A stretch of DNA of 64,000 nucleotides from Stieleria neptunia (GTDB taxonomy: Bacteria; Planctomycetota; Planctomycetia; Pirellulales; Pirellulaceae), in the NCBI RefSeq assembly GCF_007754155.1, contig NZ_CP037423.1, positions 9,606,938-9,670,937 of the forward strand, in the 5' to 3' direction. The notes under the pieces were generated by a model. That model was not told the DNA's origin. It saw only the letters and a program-made list of their open reading frames with translations, and searched no databases. Position numbers and translations under genes: made by a program. This document shows positions 26,003 through 35,358 of the stretch, piece after piece. The first letter of the stretch is position 1, and every line of letters starts with the position of its first letter.

Positions 26003-27264
26003 CACCGGCCCGGGGCAAAATAGTTGATGATCGACGCTGCGAATAGTTTAGCGGCATGAGCAATGGCGTGCTCGTCGACGTCAAAATTTCCGGTGTGCAG
26101 GGGCGCCCCGCCGACCTGATCGCCCGCGACGCCCAAGCGGAACATCGCGCCGGGGACGTGCTCCAAATAGAACGAAAAATCTTCGCTGCCCATACTCGGT
26201 TCGTTGATCCAATCGACCGCCGCCGGGTTCAGGACTTGGATCGCCGATTCGTGCAGCAATCGAACCAGCGCCGGATCGTTCATCACACCCGGGGCGGAGG
26301 AACCGAGTCGCAACCGGACCTCGCATCCCGTTTCCCGCGCCGTGGCTTCGCCGATGTCTTCGAGCACCTCCAGTGTCCTGCGGCGTGCTTCCACACTGAG
26401 TGATCGGAGCGTCCCCTTGATCGTCGCGGTATCGGGGATGACGTTGGGGCTGTGACCGGCGTCGATCATTCCGATCGACAGCACGACGATCTCGTGCGCG
26501 TTGATGGCGCGATGGACACGCCGATAAGCGGATTGAACCCAACGGGTGCAGGCGTCGATCGGGTCGTTGGTCAAATGCGGCCGCGCCGCGTGGCCGCCCG
26601 AACCGATAAATTGGACCTCCAACATGTCACAGGCCGCGGTCAAAGCGTGTTCGCGCAACCCCACACAGCCGACTTGGCGGGTGGGATCGACGTGCAACGC
26701 CAAAATGGCTCCGACGTCGGCCAGGGCATGATGATGAATCATGTGCCGGGCACCTTCGGCGGTTTCCTCGGCCGGTTGCAAGATCGCCCGCGCCGCGATC
26801 GGCCAGGGCAACCCGCCGCTGTGTTGCAGGTGCGAGAGCAGTTGCATGGCGGCGATGATCACGGTCGCGTGGACGTCGTGTCCGCAGGCGTGCATCACCC
26901 CGTCGACCGTGCTGTGGTAAGGGACCGATTTTTCGTCTTGAATCGGCAACGCATCGATGTCGCCGCGGATCGCAATCCGGGGGTGATTCGCCAACGCTTT
27001 GTCGGTCACCAAGTCGGCGACCAATCCACGACCGTCACCGGCGACGCGTATCGGCAAATCCAATTTGGCGAGCAACGTTTTCAGGTACTGAGTCGTCAGC
27101 GTTTCGCGGCCGGAAAGTTCCGGGTGCTGATGCAGATAGCGACGCAGCGCGATCCAGCCCTCCCCGAGTTCCTTCGCGGCGTGGTTGATCGCTTCGATCC
27201 AAGCCTCAGGGTGGGAGGCGCCAGAACCGGCAGTTTCAGAACCGGCAGTTTCAGGGTCGGCCAT
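26002..27264 (-). CDS. M20 family metal-dependent amidohydrolase
   Basis: 420 residues from ATG 27264. M20D signatures: RRYLHQHPELSGRE, IRGDIDALPIQDE, MHACGHDVHATV (metal Cys and His), PAEETAEGARHMI (catalytic and metal Glu) and GSEDFSFYLEHVPG near the end. The enzyme would remove acyl groups from N-acyl amino acids, as hippurate hydrolases and IAA-amino-acid hydrolases do. The first 15 residues contain a short duplicated segment (ETAGS twice), mirrored in the DNA as a direct repeat at about 27225-27255. One-base overlap with the downstream ligase. Confidence 0.93.
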   Translation of the reverse strand: MADPETAGSETAGSGASHPEAWIEAINHAAKELGEGWIALRRYLHQHPELSGRETLTTQYLKTLLAKLDLPIRVAGDGRGLVADLVTDKALANHPRIAIRGDIDALPIQDEKSVPYHSTVDGVMHACGHDVHATVIIAAMQLLSHLQHSGGLPWPIAARAILQPAEETAEGARHMIHHHALADVGAILALHVDPTRQVGCVGLREHALTAACDMLEVQFIGSGGHAARPHLTNDPIDACTRWVQSAYRRVHRAINAHEIVVLSIGMIDAGHSPNVIPDTATIKGTLRSLSVEARRRTLEVLEDIGEATARETGCEVRLRLGSSAPGVMNDPALVRLLHESAIQVLNPAAVDWINEPSMGSEDFSFYLEHVPGAMFRLGVAGDQVGGAPLHTGNFDVDEHAIAHAAKLFAASIINYFAPGR

Positions 27265-27530
27265 GTCTAGCTCACCGAGAACGAATTCGGAGACGAATGA
27301 GCTCGCTGCGGATGCATGTGCATCGAGTGATCCATGGCTGATCAGAAGGGTGACGAGAACGGTGAGAACGGGCCGCCAACCTGCCGGCGACGAACTCGAA
27401 GGGGGGGAGCCCCAGAATAGCCACTCCGGCGATTCCGATCAAACCGTGGGCCGGGGCGATGTTGGTACCCCGCGGGCCCCAGCCCCCGTCACACCACACG
27501 TCAGCGGGAAGCGTCACGGTCTGTCGACAT
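27265..27530. other. Non-coding gap upstream of the amidohydrolase
   Basis: No supported gene. Open frames here lack protein-like sequence. Together with the repeat at 27531-27600 and the short remainder to 27712, it separates the start of the M20 gene from the 3' end of the oxidoreductase gene. Confidence 0.4.
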
Positions 27531-27600
27531 AGTGAGCCGTGACGCGTAAGCGGCCGGGCATGCTGGTGTTGCCCGAGGCCTTACGGCCAGCGGCTCACCA
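27531..27600. repeat. REP-like palindrome, family 2
   Basis: Arms GTGAGCCGTGACGCGTAAGC and GCGGCTCACC with inner GGCCGGGCA/TGCCCGAGGCC. Same element as 785-857. Confidence 0.75.
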
Positions 27601-27712
27601 TTGCTTCAGCGGATCCCGATAAATCAACAGGCCGTTGACGAAATCCGCTACCCCATCATGAAGCGGTGCCAAAACACTCCGACGATCGGATTGCCACGTC
27701 ATGGGGTACCGC

Positions 27713-29041
27713 CTAACCCGGTTTCACGCCGAGAATCTCCGCTGCCACTCTCAATCCGCTGTTCATCGCGCCTTGAATGCTGGGGGTTTCCCGGTAGTCG
27801 CCGCAGACGTAAAGATTCGCCGGAGCATCGAGCCCATCGATTTGATCACCGCGAACGGGTTGGACGACGGGATCCAGGCTCAACGCGGGCAAGCCGTACG
27901 GGACGCGGATGGTTTGAACCAGTTCCCATCGGTCGACACCGTTGCCGAACCAACGCCGTGCCTGGTCGCGGACCGCATGCTCCAAGGCGTCGGCCGGTTG
28001 CTCGGTCTGGGCGTCCGAGATGCTGACGGAAATCAGCGATCGGCCGCCGGAGGCATACTCGGGCGCGACATCGCTGAGCACGACGGCGGTCTGGATCGGC
28101 CCCGTTTCATCCCCCCGCAACATCAACAGCTTGCCGGATCGGGGAGACTGGTCGGCGACGAAGTACAGCGTGGTGGCGTCGTTCCACTCGGTGGCCAGAC
28201 CGGGCGCATCGAGCAATCTTGCCGCGGCGTTGCTTTCGGTTGCGACGACGACCGCGTCGGCATCGATGTGGCTGCCATCGGTCAGATGAACCCGATGGGA
28301 TCGACCGACGGGCTCGATCGATGCGACGGTGGTGTTCAACCGCAACGTTCCGCGCGGAAGGCTTTCCGCCAACTGGCGTGGGATGGCGGCCATGCCGTCG
28401 GCGGGGATGGCGATGTCGCCGGCGGCAAACATGCGAAACACAAACTCGAACATCCGGCTGGAAGTCGAAAGCGATTCGTCCAGGAAAACGCCGCCGAGAA
28501 ATGGCCGAAAAAACTCATCGATCATCGGCTTGGAAAAACCGAGCTGATCCAGTCGCTGCTCCGTCGACTCGCCGCCGCGGTGATACACGTCCTGAAGCGT
28601 TCCCCGGCCGGCCAAAAACCTGGCCTTGGCGATCCGCAGTTTGTCCAACAGCGACCCGACCGGACTGGTCGCGGTTGCCAAAGCCTGTCCCGGTCGACGC
28701 CAGGGATCGCCGAGTCGGGCGAACCGACCGTTCTTGCGCACCAACGCCCCCGGCTCAAATGCCCGCAGACGCAGACCTTCGTAATCGAGCAACTCGCGAC
28801 AAGCCGGGTAAGCGGTCAGCAAGACCTGAAAACCGTGATCCAATTTCAACCCGTCGACGATGTCGGTCCTGACACGCCCTCCCACGCGATCACTGGCCTC
28901 CAGCAACGTGATCGGATGACCGCGTCCGGCAAGCCGCTTGGCACAGGACAGCCCCGCCAGCCCCCCGCCGATGATCACCGTGTTGGCGGGCGAACCGGCG
29001 GGATTCGAACTCGTTCCGCTGTCAGATTGGATTGCGTTCAC
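27713..29041 (-). CDS. FAD-dependent oxidoreductase (amine oxidase fold)
   Basis: 442 residues from GTG 29041; ATGs at 29104 and 29155 are in frame, but the added residues do not look conserved. The Rossmann FAD motif [20 protein letters not shown] is followed by [15 protein letters not shown], the pattern of protoporphyrinogen oxidase, phytoene desaturase and amine oxidase relatives. The C-terminus has [21 protein letters not shown], the second FAD contact. Substrate unknown; cofactor or carotenoid-type oxidation is possible. Divergent from the epimerase gene. Confidence 0.87.
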   Translation of the reverse strand: MNAIQSDSGTSSNPAGSPANTVIIGGGLAGLSCAKRLAGRGHPITLLEASDRVGGRVRTDIVDGLKLDHGFQVLLTAYPACRELLDYEGLRLRAFEPGALVRKNGRFARLGDPWRRPGQALATATSPVGSLLDKLRIAKARFLAGRGTLQDVYHRGGESTEQRLDQLGFSKPMIDEFFRPFLGGVFLDESLSTSSRMFEFVFRMFAAGDIAIPADGMAAIPRQLAESLPRGTLRLNTTVASIEPVGRSHRVHLTDGSHIDADAVVVATESNAAARLLDAPGLATEWNDATTLYFVADQSPRSGKLLMLRGDETGPIQTAVVLSDVAPEYASGGRSLISVSISDAQTEQPADALEHAVRDQARRWFGNGVDRWELVQTIRVPYGLPALSLDPVVQPVRGDQIDGLDAPANLYVCGDYRETPSIQGAMNSGLRVAAEILGVKPG

Positions 29042-29281
29042 GGATATTCCGATAGATTGAAAATCGGCGAGTGGGACACCAGGGACACCTGATGACGGGG
29101 ACATGGCGGCGGCAGGCGATTTCGTTCCATCGACGACCGTCCAGGTGGACAGCACTCCATTTTTGTCTTAAATAGCATGCAGCCCACGGCCTGTCGATTC
29201 ATTCGAGGTTCCGTAGCCGACGTCGGATTCTAGCGATCCTTTCCCTTCTCTTCGACCTTCATTCTTTTTGGCCATCGATTC

Positions 29282-30337
29282 ATGCGTGTCATCGTCACCG
29301 GATCCAGCGGATTGATCGGGTCAGCTGCGGTGCGTCATTGGGACGCAGCGGGCGATCAAGTCATCGGCATCGACAACGACATGCGCTCGACCTTTTTCGG
29401 GCCCGACGGCAGCACCCGGTGGAACCAAACGCAACTGGAGTCGGAGACCCAAAATTTCCGCACCGAGTCCATCGACATTCGTGACCGCGACTCAATCCTG
29501 GACTTGTTCAAGAACGAAACGCCCGATCTGATCATTCATTGCGCGGCCCAGCCCTCGCACGACAAAGCGGCCTCGATCCCGTTTCTGGATTTCGAAGTCA
29601 ACGCGGTCGGAACACTGAATTTGTTGGAAGCAACACGCAGCCACGCGCCCGACGCCGTGTTCTGTCACATGAGCACGAACAAAGTCTACGGCGACGCCCC
29701 CAATGAACTGCCGCTGAACGAACACCCGACCCGCTGGGACTACGCGCGTCAGGAAGACTACCACGGAATCGACGAAACCTGTCGCATCGACCAGACCATG
29801 CATTCGCTGTTCGGCGCCAGTAAAACGGCCGCCGACGTACTGGCCCAGGAGTACGGAAAGTACTTCGGATTGAAGACCGGGATCTTTCGCGGCGGTTGTC
29901 TGACCGGAGCCAGCCATAGCGGAGTGGAATTGCACGGTTTTCTCAGCTACCTGGTCCATGTCGCCGTGACGGGTAAACCGTACACGATCTTTGGCTACAA
30001 GGGGAAACAAGTCCGCGACCAAATCGAGTGCTCCGATGTCGTCCGCGCCTTCGAAGCGTTTGCCAAAAACCCTCGCCCCGGCGAGGTCTACAACATCGGG
30101 GGCGGACGGGAAAACGCAGCCAGTGTGCTGGAATGCATCGCGCTGATCGAAGAGATCAGCGGACATCGAGTCGAGTACACACTCGGCGATGAAAACCGCA
30201 AAGGCGATCACATCTGCTACATCAGCGATCTGAGCAAGTTGCGCCGCGACTATCCCGACTGGAAGATCCGTGTTTCGCTGCGAGAGATCGTCTCACAAAT
30301 GATCGCCAGCGCCGAAGCGCGACGGGACACGACCTGA
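29282..30337 (+). CDS. NAD-dependent sugar-nucleotide epimerase (SDR)
   Basis: 351 residues, ATG 29282. The extended short-chain dehydrogenase fold shows the NAD motif TGSSGLIGS at the N-terminus, IHCAAQPSHDKA, and STNKVYGDAPNELPLNE. The overall pattern resembles CDP-paratose 2-epimerase (tyvelose epimerase). The YxxxK catalytic motif reads FGASK (HSLFGASKTAADVL), with Phe in place of the Tyr. That could mean altered chemistry, or it could be normal for this clade. The likely role is making a nucleotide sugar for cell-surface polysaccharide. It stands alone, with no glycosyltransferases near. Confidence 0.85.
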   Translation: MRVIVTGSSGLIGSAAVRHWDAAGDQVIGIDNDMRSTFFGPDGSTRWNQTQLESETQNFRTESIDIRDRDSILDLFKNETPDLIIHCAAQPSHDKAASIPFLDFEVNAVGTLNLLEATRSHAPDAVFCHMSTNKVYGDAPNELPLNEHPTRWDYARQEDYHGIDETCRIDQTMHSLFGASKTAADVLAQEYGKYFGLKTGIFRGGCLTGASHSGVELHGFLSYLVHVAVTGKPYTIFGYKGKQVRDQIECSDVVRAFEAFAKNPRPGEVYNIGGGRENAASVLECIALIEEISGHRVEYTLGDENRKGDHICYISDLSKLRRDYPDWKIRVSLREIVSQMIASAEARRDTT

Positions 30338-30523
30338 GGGCAATCGGACAAATGCAAGAGTGTGCAACACACGGGCGTTTTTCGACATAGATTTTGTGTG
30401 GTCCGTCATTGGTTCATCGAAGGACCGCCCGCCCGAAGCAGCCGCTCCGAGCCGGCCGCTCGATCCGCCCTAGACCAGCCGCTCTGGGCCGGACATCCGA
30501 AACGAAACGCCCCCCTGTCAATC

Positions 30524-30961
30524 ATGAACTCAGCGCCAAACACCGCGATGGAAACTTCGGCAACGCCACACGTCGCACAGCCTGTGGATGTGGGTGAAAC
30601 CATCAGCGGTGAGGAAATCCATGGCCTGATTCCTTCGGCGAGCGGATACGTGGGGCCCGAACGCCGTGCCAGCCGCCGCGTCCCGCGTACGCTCGAAATC
30701 TCGGTCCAACCCATGGATCTGCAGATGAAGGAGAGCGGGAGGTCGTTCTTCGCCATCACGCGCGACATCAGCCAAGGCGGCCTGGCGTTTTTGAGCTCGC
30801 AGAAATCAGACTTTGAAAAAGCGGTCGTGTCGCTCAACGAGGGCATCGCGCCGGGAATCGTCTGTCGCATCTGCCACAGCTCGATGATTCACAGCAGCGG
30901 GCCCGAAGAAGTCTGGCTGACGAATGTCGAATACTTGCACCTCTACCGACCTCGCAAGTAA
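30524..30961 (+). CDS. PilZ-domain protein
   Basis: 145 residues from ATG 30524. The PilZ cyclic-di-GMP binding motifs are both present: the arginine-rich ERRASRRVPR (RxxxR) and DISQGGLAFLS (DxSxxG). The N-terminal 45 residues have no recognised domain. It probably changes partner activity when bound to cyclic-di-GMP. A degenerate HD-GYP gene is elsewhere in the window, but no diguanylate cyclase is seen. It starts 186 bp after the epimerase, with no clear operon partner. Confidence 0.82.
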   Translation: MNSAPNTAMETSATPHVAQPVDVGETISGEEIHGLIPSASGYVGPERRASRRVPRTLEISVQPMDLQMKESGRSFFAITRDISQGGLAFLSSQKSDFEKAVVSLNEGIAPGIVCRICHSSMIHSSGPEEVWLTNVEYLHLYRPRK

Positions 30962-31169
30962 CCACGGCCGTCTCAGCGTCTCCGTGTCTCAGCGCAACCC
31001 CGGTAACGCGATTGGTCCTTCCATGGGCAGCGATCGTCGCCCAGGGAGGACTTCCGTGGGTGGACCGTCTCGACGGGCGGCAGGATTGATTACAATCCCT
31101 GGATTCACAGCCGACGTCACCTCACCAGAAACGGGCGTCCGGCGTTCCTCCCAGACCCCCAGAGCTGAT

Positions 31170-31871
31170 ATGCCCCGCTTCGCTACCGCGCTCGCCGCGC
31201 TCGTCCTGCTGGCCTCCGCCGGTTTTTGCCAAGACGATTCGACCACGCCCACCGAATCCGTCTCCTTGTTCAACGGTAGAGATCTTTCCGGGTGGATCGG
31301 GCGTGCCGATTTGTGGTCCGTCGAAGACGGCCAGATTGTTGGCCGCACCGTCGCGGAAAAACCGCTGCAGCAAAACACGTTTCTGATCTACACCGGCAGC
31401 GAACCGAGTGACTTTGAGTTGACGTTCCAATTCAAGATCGAAAACACGAACTCGGGCGTGCAATATCGCAGCAAGATTCTGGACAAGGAAAAATTTGTCG
31501 TCGGCGGTTACCAGGCCGACATCGATTTTACAAATCGCTTTGCCGGGATTCTGTATGAAGAAAAAGGCCGCGGTATCTTGGCCCAACGCGGTCAGTCGGT
31601 CACGATCGACGAGAACGGTGAGAAGTCGCACAAGACCTTTGCCGATGGTGCCAAACTCGGCAACGGCATTCACCCCGGTCAGTGGAACGACTATCGGATC
31701 GTCGCCAAAGGAAACCACCTGCAACACTTCATCAACGAAACGATGACGGCCGAAGTGTTTGACAACCAGCCCGGCAAATCCGCTTCCTCTGGCGTGATCG
31801 CGTTTCAATTGCACCGCGGCGACCCGATGGTGGTGCGTTTCAAAAACATCGTGCTGCACCCGGCCGAGTAA
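31170..31871 (+). CDS. DUF1080 (3-keto-disaccharide hydrolase) secreted protein
   Basis: 233 residues from ATG 31170, which starts a signal peptide (FATALAALVLLASAGFCQ). SLFNGRDLSGWIGR and FELTFQFKIENTNSGVQYRS are typical DUF1080 strands, a concanavalin-like beta-sandwich; VIAFQLHRGDPMVVRFKNI closes the domain. Some family members hydrolyse 3-keto-glucosides and many are uncharacterised. Exported, probably part of carbohydrate use. A TACAAT at 31091-31096 is a possible -10 without a convincing -35. A second, larger DUF1080 gene is at 48543. Confidence 0.9.
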   Translation: MPRFATALAALVLLASAGFCQDDSTTPTESVSLFNGRDLSGWIGRADLWSVEDGQIVGRTVAEKPLQQNTFLIYTGSEPSDFELTFQFKIENTNSGVQYRSKILDKEKFVVGGYQADIDFTNRFAGILYEEKGRGILAQRGQSVTIDENGEKSHKTFADGAKLGNGIHPGQWNDYRIVAKGNHLQHFINETMTAEVFDNQPGKSASSGVIAFQLHRGDPMVVRFKNIVLHPAE

Positions 31872-31930
31872 AGCGGCGCGGCTCGTGGGATAGGCTTCCC
31901 GATCGACTATGGTTTCCGTAGGAGTATCTG

Positions 31931-32596
31931 ATGACAAAGTCGATCTGGGCCGGTGACGATCAAACGGAAACACTGCTCGCCGCTGCGCGGTCGGGCGATG
32001 ACGACGCGGTCAATCGTTTGCTGGAAAAGCACCGGGCACCGATCCGGCGGCTGGTCGAATTGCGTCTGGACCGCAAGGTGCAGCGACGTGTCGACGTCAG
32101 CGATGTCGTTCAAGACGTAATGATCGAAGCCAGCGGTCGGCTCGACAAATACCTGTCCGACCCGGCCATGGCGTTCCACCTTTGGTTGCGTCAAATCGCT
32201 TGGGATCGGATCATCGACACCTATCGACGGCATCGGGTCAGCGCCAAGCGGAACATGGACCGCGAGCAACCGATGACCTCGCCGGGCGGTCCCGACCAGT
32301 CGACGATGGAGCTGGCCGTCCAACTGTGTGACCCCGGGTTGACACCCGCGGCGGCCGCCACGCAGCGCGAGATTGCCGCCAAGGTCGAAGCGGCGATCGA
32401 GACGCTGAACGATCAGGATCGCGAAATCATTCTGATGCGGCACTACGAGCATCTTTCCAATCTGGAAATCGCCGAGGTGCTGGGGCTGAACCCGCCCGCG
32501 GCAAGCATGCGCTACCTCCGCGCCGTCCGTCGTTTGCGCGAAGTGCTTCAAGAGGACGACCAGACGTCACCGACCGGCGATGAGACTCTCCAGTGA
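31931..32596 (+). CDS. ECF-type RNA polymerase sigma factor
   Basis: 221 residues. Region 2 is RRVDVSDVVQDVMIEASGRL with FHLWLRQIAWDRIIDTYRRH for -10 recognition. Region 4 is LNDQDREIILMRHYEHLSNLEIAEVLG, a helix-turn-helix for the -35. The type resembles planctomycete ECF sigma factors encoded next to Ser/Thr kinases. Its stop overlaps the GTG of the kinase gene (GTGA at 32593-32596), so sigma factor and kinase are made together and the kinase probably controls the sigma factor. No anti-sigma gene is seen. Confidence 0.92.
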   Translation: MTKSIWAGDDQTETLLAAARSGDDDAVNRLLEKHRAPIRRLVELRLDRKVQRRVDVSDVVQDVMIEASGRLDKYLSDPAMAFHLWLRQIAWDRIIDTYRRHRVSAKRNMDREQPMTSPGGPDQSTMELAVQLCDPGLTPAAAATQREIAAKVEAAIETLNDQDREIILMRHYEHLSNLEIAEVLGLNPPAASMRYLRAVRRLREVLQEDDQTSPTGDETLQ

Positions 32597-34230
32597 GCGA
32601 CCTGTCGGCCGGCGACGAGCAGCGGTTGGCGGACCTGTTGGCCGAGTTGACCGACGCGATCTGCCGCGACCAACCGATCGATTTTGATCGCGTCTGTCGC
32701 GAGAACCCCGACTTGGCCGACGAACTGCGCAAACTGTGGGGCGCCGTGTTGGTGACCGACACGGCGGGCGTTGCATCCGACCAGCGGCCGGCGACACCGT
32801 CCGGTGATGACGGCCGCTGGCGTCGCCTGAAGCTGCCCACCACGATCGGTGACTACGAACTGATCGAAGAAGTCGGTCGTGGCGGCATGGGGGTCGTCTT
32901 CCGCTCCCGTCAGATCAGTCTGGACCGCGAAGTCGCGGTCAAGATGATCCTGCGCGGCCGGTTGGCCAGTGACGTCGACCTGGAACGCTTTCTGGCCGAA
33001 GCGGCCGCGACGGCGCGATTGGTCCATCCGGGAATCGTCCCCGTCTACGAAGTCGGCGACATCGACGGCCGTCCGTTCTTCAGCATGCAATACATCAAAG
33101 GCGAAACGCTCGCCGATCGGACCGCGCGGGGACCGCTTCCGCAGCGTGAAGCGGCCCGAATCATCGCGGACGTCGCCCGTGCCGTGCAATTCGCCCATGA
33201 CCAAGGATTCGTTCATCGCGATTTAAAACCCAGCAATATTCTGCTCACCAAACAAGGCCAAGCGCTGATCACCGATTTTGGGTTGGCCAAAGAATCGGGC
33301 ACCAACGTCAATCTGACCCGCAGCGGCATGCTGGTCGGAACGCCCGCCTACATGTCGCCCGAGCAGGCCGGCGGTCGACGCGAGTTGCTCGGACCGGCAA
33401 CCGACATCTACAGCCTGGGGTCCATGCTGTATTTCACCTTGACCGGCCGACCGCCATTCGTCGCGGAAACGCCTGTCGAGATGGTGATGCTGGTGATCGA
33501 ACAAGACCCCAGTCCCCCACGGGCACTCCGCCCGGGTCTCGATCGCGACCTGGAAATGATCGTGATTCGCTGTTTGCAAAAACCGATCGATCTGCGTTAT
33601 GCCACGGCCGGCGACCTGGCGAAGGATCTGGATGCCTTTCTGGCCGATGAAATCGTGGCCGCCCGCAGCGGTCGGTTCGCACAAGTGATCGCCAGGATCT
33701 TTCGCGAAACCCACCACGCCGCCGTGCTGGAAAACTGGGGCACGCTCTGGATGTGGCATTCCCTGGTGCTGCTGGTGGCCTGCTACTTGACCTGGCAACT
33801 CGAGTTTCTCGGCTGCGAAAATCGCTTCATCTACATGGGCGTTTGGACCGTCGGACTGGGCACCTGGGCGGCGGTGTTTTGGAAACTGCGACAGCGAATG
33901 GGGCCGGTGACGTTTATTGAACGCCAGATCGCACACGTCTGGGGCAGCAGCATGATCGCGATCGGCATGCTGTTTCCAATCGAGTGGCTGCTCGGCTTGG
34001 ACGTGCTCGTGCTCTCGCCGCTGCTGGGCGTGATCAGCGCCATCGTGTTTGTGGTCAAAGCGGGCATGCTGACCGGTGCGTTCTACTTCCAAGCCATCGC
34101 CCTGTTCGCCGCGTCGCTGCTGATGGCGATCGCCCCGCGCTGGGCGCACCTGATCTTTGGGATCGTCTCGGCACTCTGTTTCTTCGTCCCCGGTTACCAA
34201 TACTGGCGGCGAAAGCAGCGGAGGATCTAG
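32593..34230 (+). CDS. Membrane Ser/Thr protein kinase
   Basis: 545 residues from GTG 32593. An N-terminal 85-residue region (LADLLAELTDAICRDQPIDF) matches the sensor/adaptor segment common before planctomycete kinases. The Hanks-type kinase domain follows (about 88-360): GRGGMGVVFRSRQ loop, Lys117 in REVAVKMIL, catalytic Asp210 in FVHRDLKPSN, DFG Asp228, GTPAYMSPEQAGG. All catalytic residues are intact. The C-terminal 160 residues form about five or six membrane helices instead of PASTA or WD repeats. Coupled to the upstream sigma factor gene, its likely regulatory target. Confidence 0.93.
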   Translation: MSDLSAGDEQRLADLLAELTDAICRDQPIDFDRVCRENPDLADELRKLWGAVLVTDTAGVASDQRPATPSGDDGRWRRLKLPTTIGDYELIEEVGRGGMGVVFRSRQISLDREVAVKMILRGRLASDVDLERFLAEAAATARLVHPGIVPVYEVGDIDGRPFFSMQYIKGETLADRTARGPLPQREAARIIADVARAVQFAHDQGFVHRDLKPSNILLTKQGQALITDFGLAKESGTNVNLTRSGMLVGTPAYMSPEQAGGRRELLGPATDIYSLGSMLYFTLTGRPPFVAETPVEMVMLVIEQDPSPPRALRPGLDRDLEMIVIRCLQKPIDLRYATAGDLAKDLDAFLADEIVAARSGRFAQVIARIFRETHHAAVLENWGTLWMWHSLVLLVACYLTWQLEFLGCENRFIYMGVWTVGLGTWAAVFWKLRQRMGPVTFIERQIAHVWGSSMIAIGMLFPIEWLLGLDVLVLSPLLGVISAIVFVVKAGMLTGAFYFQAIALFAASLLMAIAPRWAHLIFGIVSALCFFVPGYQYWRRKQRRI

Positions 34231-34285
34231 GTTTCAGGTTTCAGATTTCAGATTTCAGATTTCAGATTTGAGATTTGAGATTTTT
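34231..34285. repeat. Short tandem repeat, ATTTCAG units
   Basis: Seven or so 7-8-nt units (GTTTCAG, ATTTCAG, then ATTTGAG) directly after the kinase stop. Repeats of this kind can vary in length by slippage. The two flanking genes converge here. Confidence 0.75.
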
Positions 34286-34326
34286 CTGCCCCCCCTTTTT
34301 CTGCCACTTCCCGCTCCGCTTCCTCC

Positions 34327-35358
34327 CTACCCCCGCTCCCAACAGGCCACCGTGTGGACTTCGGTCGCCTGGTCAATCTGCCGATGAACCGGGCGGTCGA
34401 ATCGGCATTTGTCGACGACCAGGGGGCAGCGATCGGCAAAGGAACACCCCACGTGCTCTCGATCCGGCGTCGGGACCTCGCCTTCCAAACGAATCCGCTG
34501 ACGCGACGCCGCTTTGGACGGATCCGGGACCGGCACCGCCGACAACAACGCTTCGGTGTACGGGTGCGTCGGATGCGAATACACCGATTCGGCCTCACCC
34601 AATTCGACCAGCCGGCCCAAGTACATCACGCCGACGCGCGTGGCGATGTGCCGGACCACGCTCAAATCGTGCGCGATGAACAAGTACGACAGCCCCAGTC
34701 GCTGCTGCAGATCCATCAACAGATTGATGATTTGCGCCTGGATCGACACATCGAGCGCACTGACCGGTTCATCGCACAAAATCAACTTCGGCTGAACTGC
34801 CAAGGCCCTGGCGATGCCGATCCGCTGTCGCTGGCCGCCGCTAAATTCGTGCGGATAACGATTCAAAAACCTCGGATTCAGCCCGACCAAATCCATCAAC
34901 CGCAACACTTCCAGTTTGCGGTCTTTGCCCGATGCCAATCCGTGCACCGCCAGCGGTTCACCGATGATGCTGCCGACGGTCATGCGTGGATTGAGCGACG
35001 CGAAGGGGTCCTGGAAAACCATTTGCACCACGCGCCGATACGGCATCATTTCGCGGTCGCCCAGCCGCGTGATGTCCACACCGTCCAGTCGCACCGAGCC
35101 GCTGGTGGGATGCACCAGATTGATGATCGCGCGAGCGGTGGTCGATTTACCGCACCCCGATTCGCCCACCAGCGCCAGCGTTTCGCCCTTGTTGATGTCA
35201 AACGATAATCCGTCGACGGCACGAATCACGCCCCGTTGGGGACTGAGGAACGTACCGCGGCTGAAGGGAAAATGCACGCGCAGGTCTTGGACGGACAGCA
35301 ACGGTGCCGTCGGCGGTGTGCCCGCTCGTGCGGACGACGGTGGGTTGGATTCAGACAT
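34327..35358 (-). CDS. oppF: Oligopeptide ABC importer ATPase (OppF/DppF type)
   Basis: 343 residues from ATG 35358, preceded by AGGAGG and overlapping the end of the previous gene by 8 nt. Walker [13 protein letters not shown]-loop [14 protein letters not shown], signature [15 protein letters not shown], Walker [13 protein letters not shown] and the switch His in FIAHDLS. The C-terminal oligopeptide-transporter domain has the Cys pattern [14 protein letters not shown], which in relatives binds a 4Fe-4S cluster. Last gene of a five-gene minus-strand operon. The two ATPases drive import as a heterodimer. Confidence 0.95.
   Translation of the reverse strand: MSESNPPSSARAGTPPTAPLLSVQDLRVHFPFSRGTFLSPQRGVIRAVDGLSFDINKGETLALVGESGCGKSTTARAIINLVHPTSGSVRLDGVDITRLGDREMMPYRRVVQMVFQDPFASLNPRMTVGSIIGEPLAVHGLASGKDRKLEVLRLMDLVGLNPRFLNRYPHEFSGGQRQRIGIARALAVQPKLILCDEPVSALDVSIQAQIINLLMDLQQRLGLSYLFIAHDLSVVRHIATRVGVMYLGRLVELGEAESVYSHPTHPYTEALLSAVPVPDPSKAASRQRIRLEGEVPTPDREHVGCSFADRCPLVVDKCRFDRPVHRQIDQATEVHTVACWERG

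Noticed and set aside
24605..26023. Plus-strand frame of 472 codons opposite the YbdK-type ligase
   Set aside because: Antisense shadow; it also crosses the palindromic element.
27272..27517. Small minus-strand gene upstream of the amidohydrolase
   Set aside because: No ribosome site, composition typical of GC-rich non-coding sequence, and no recognisable domain.
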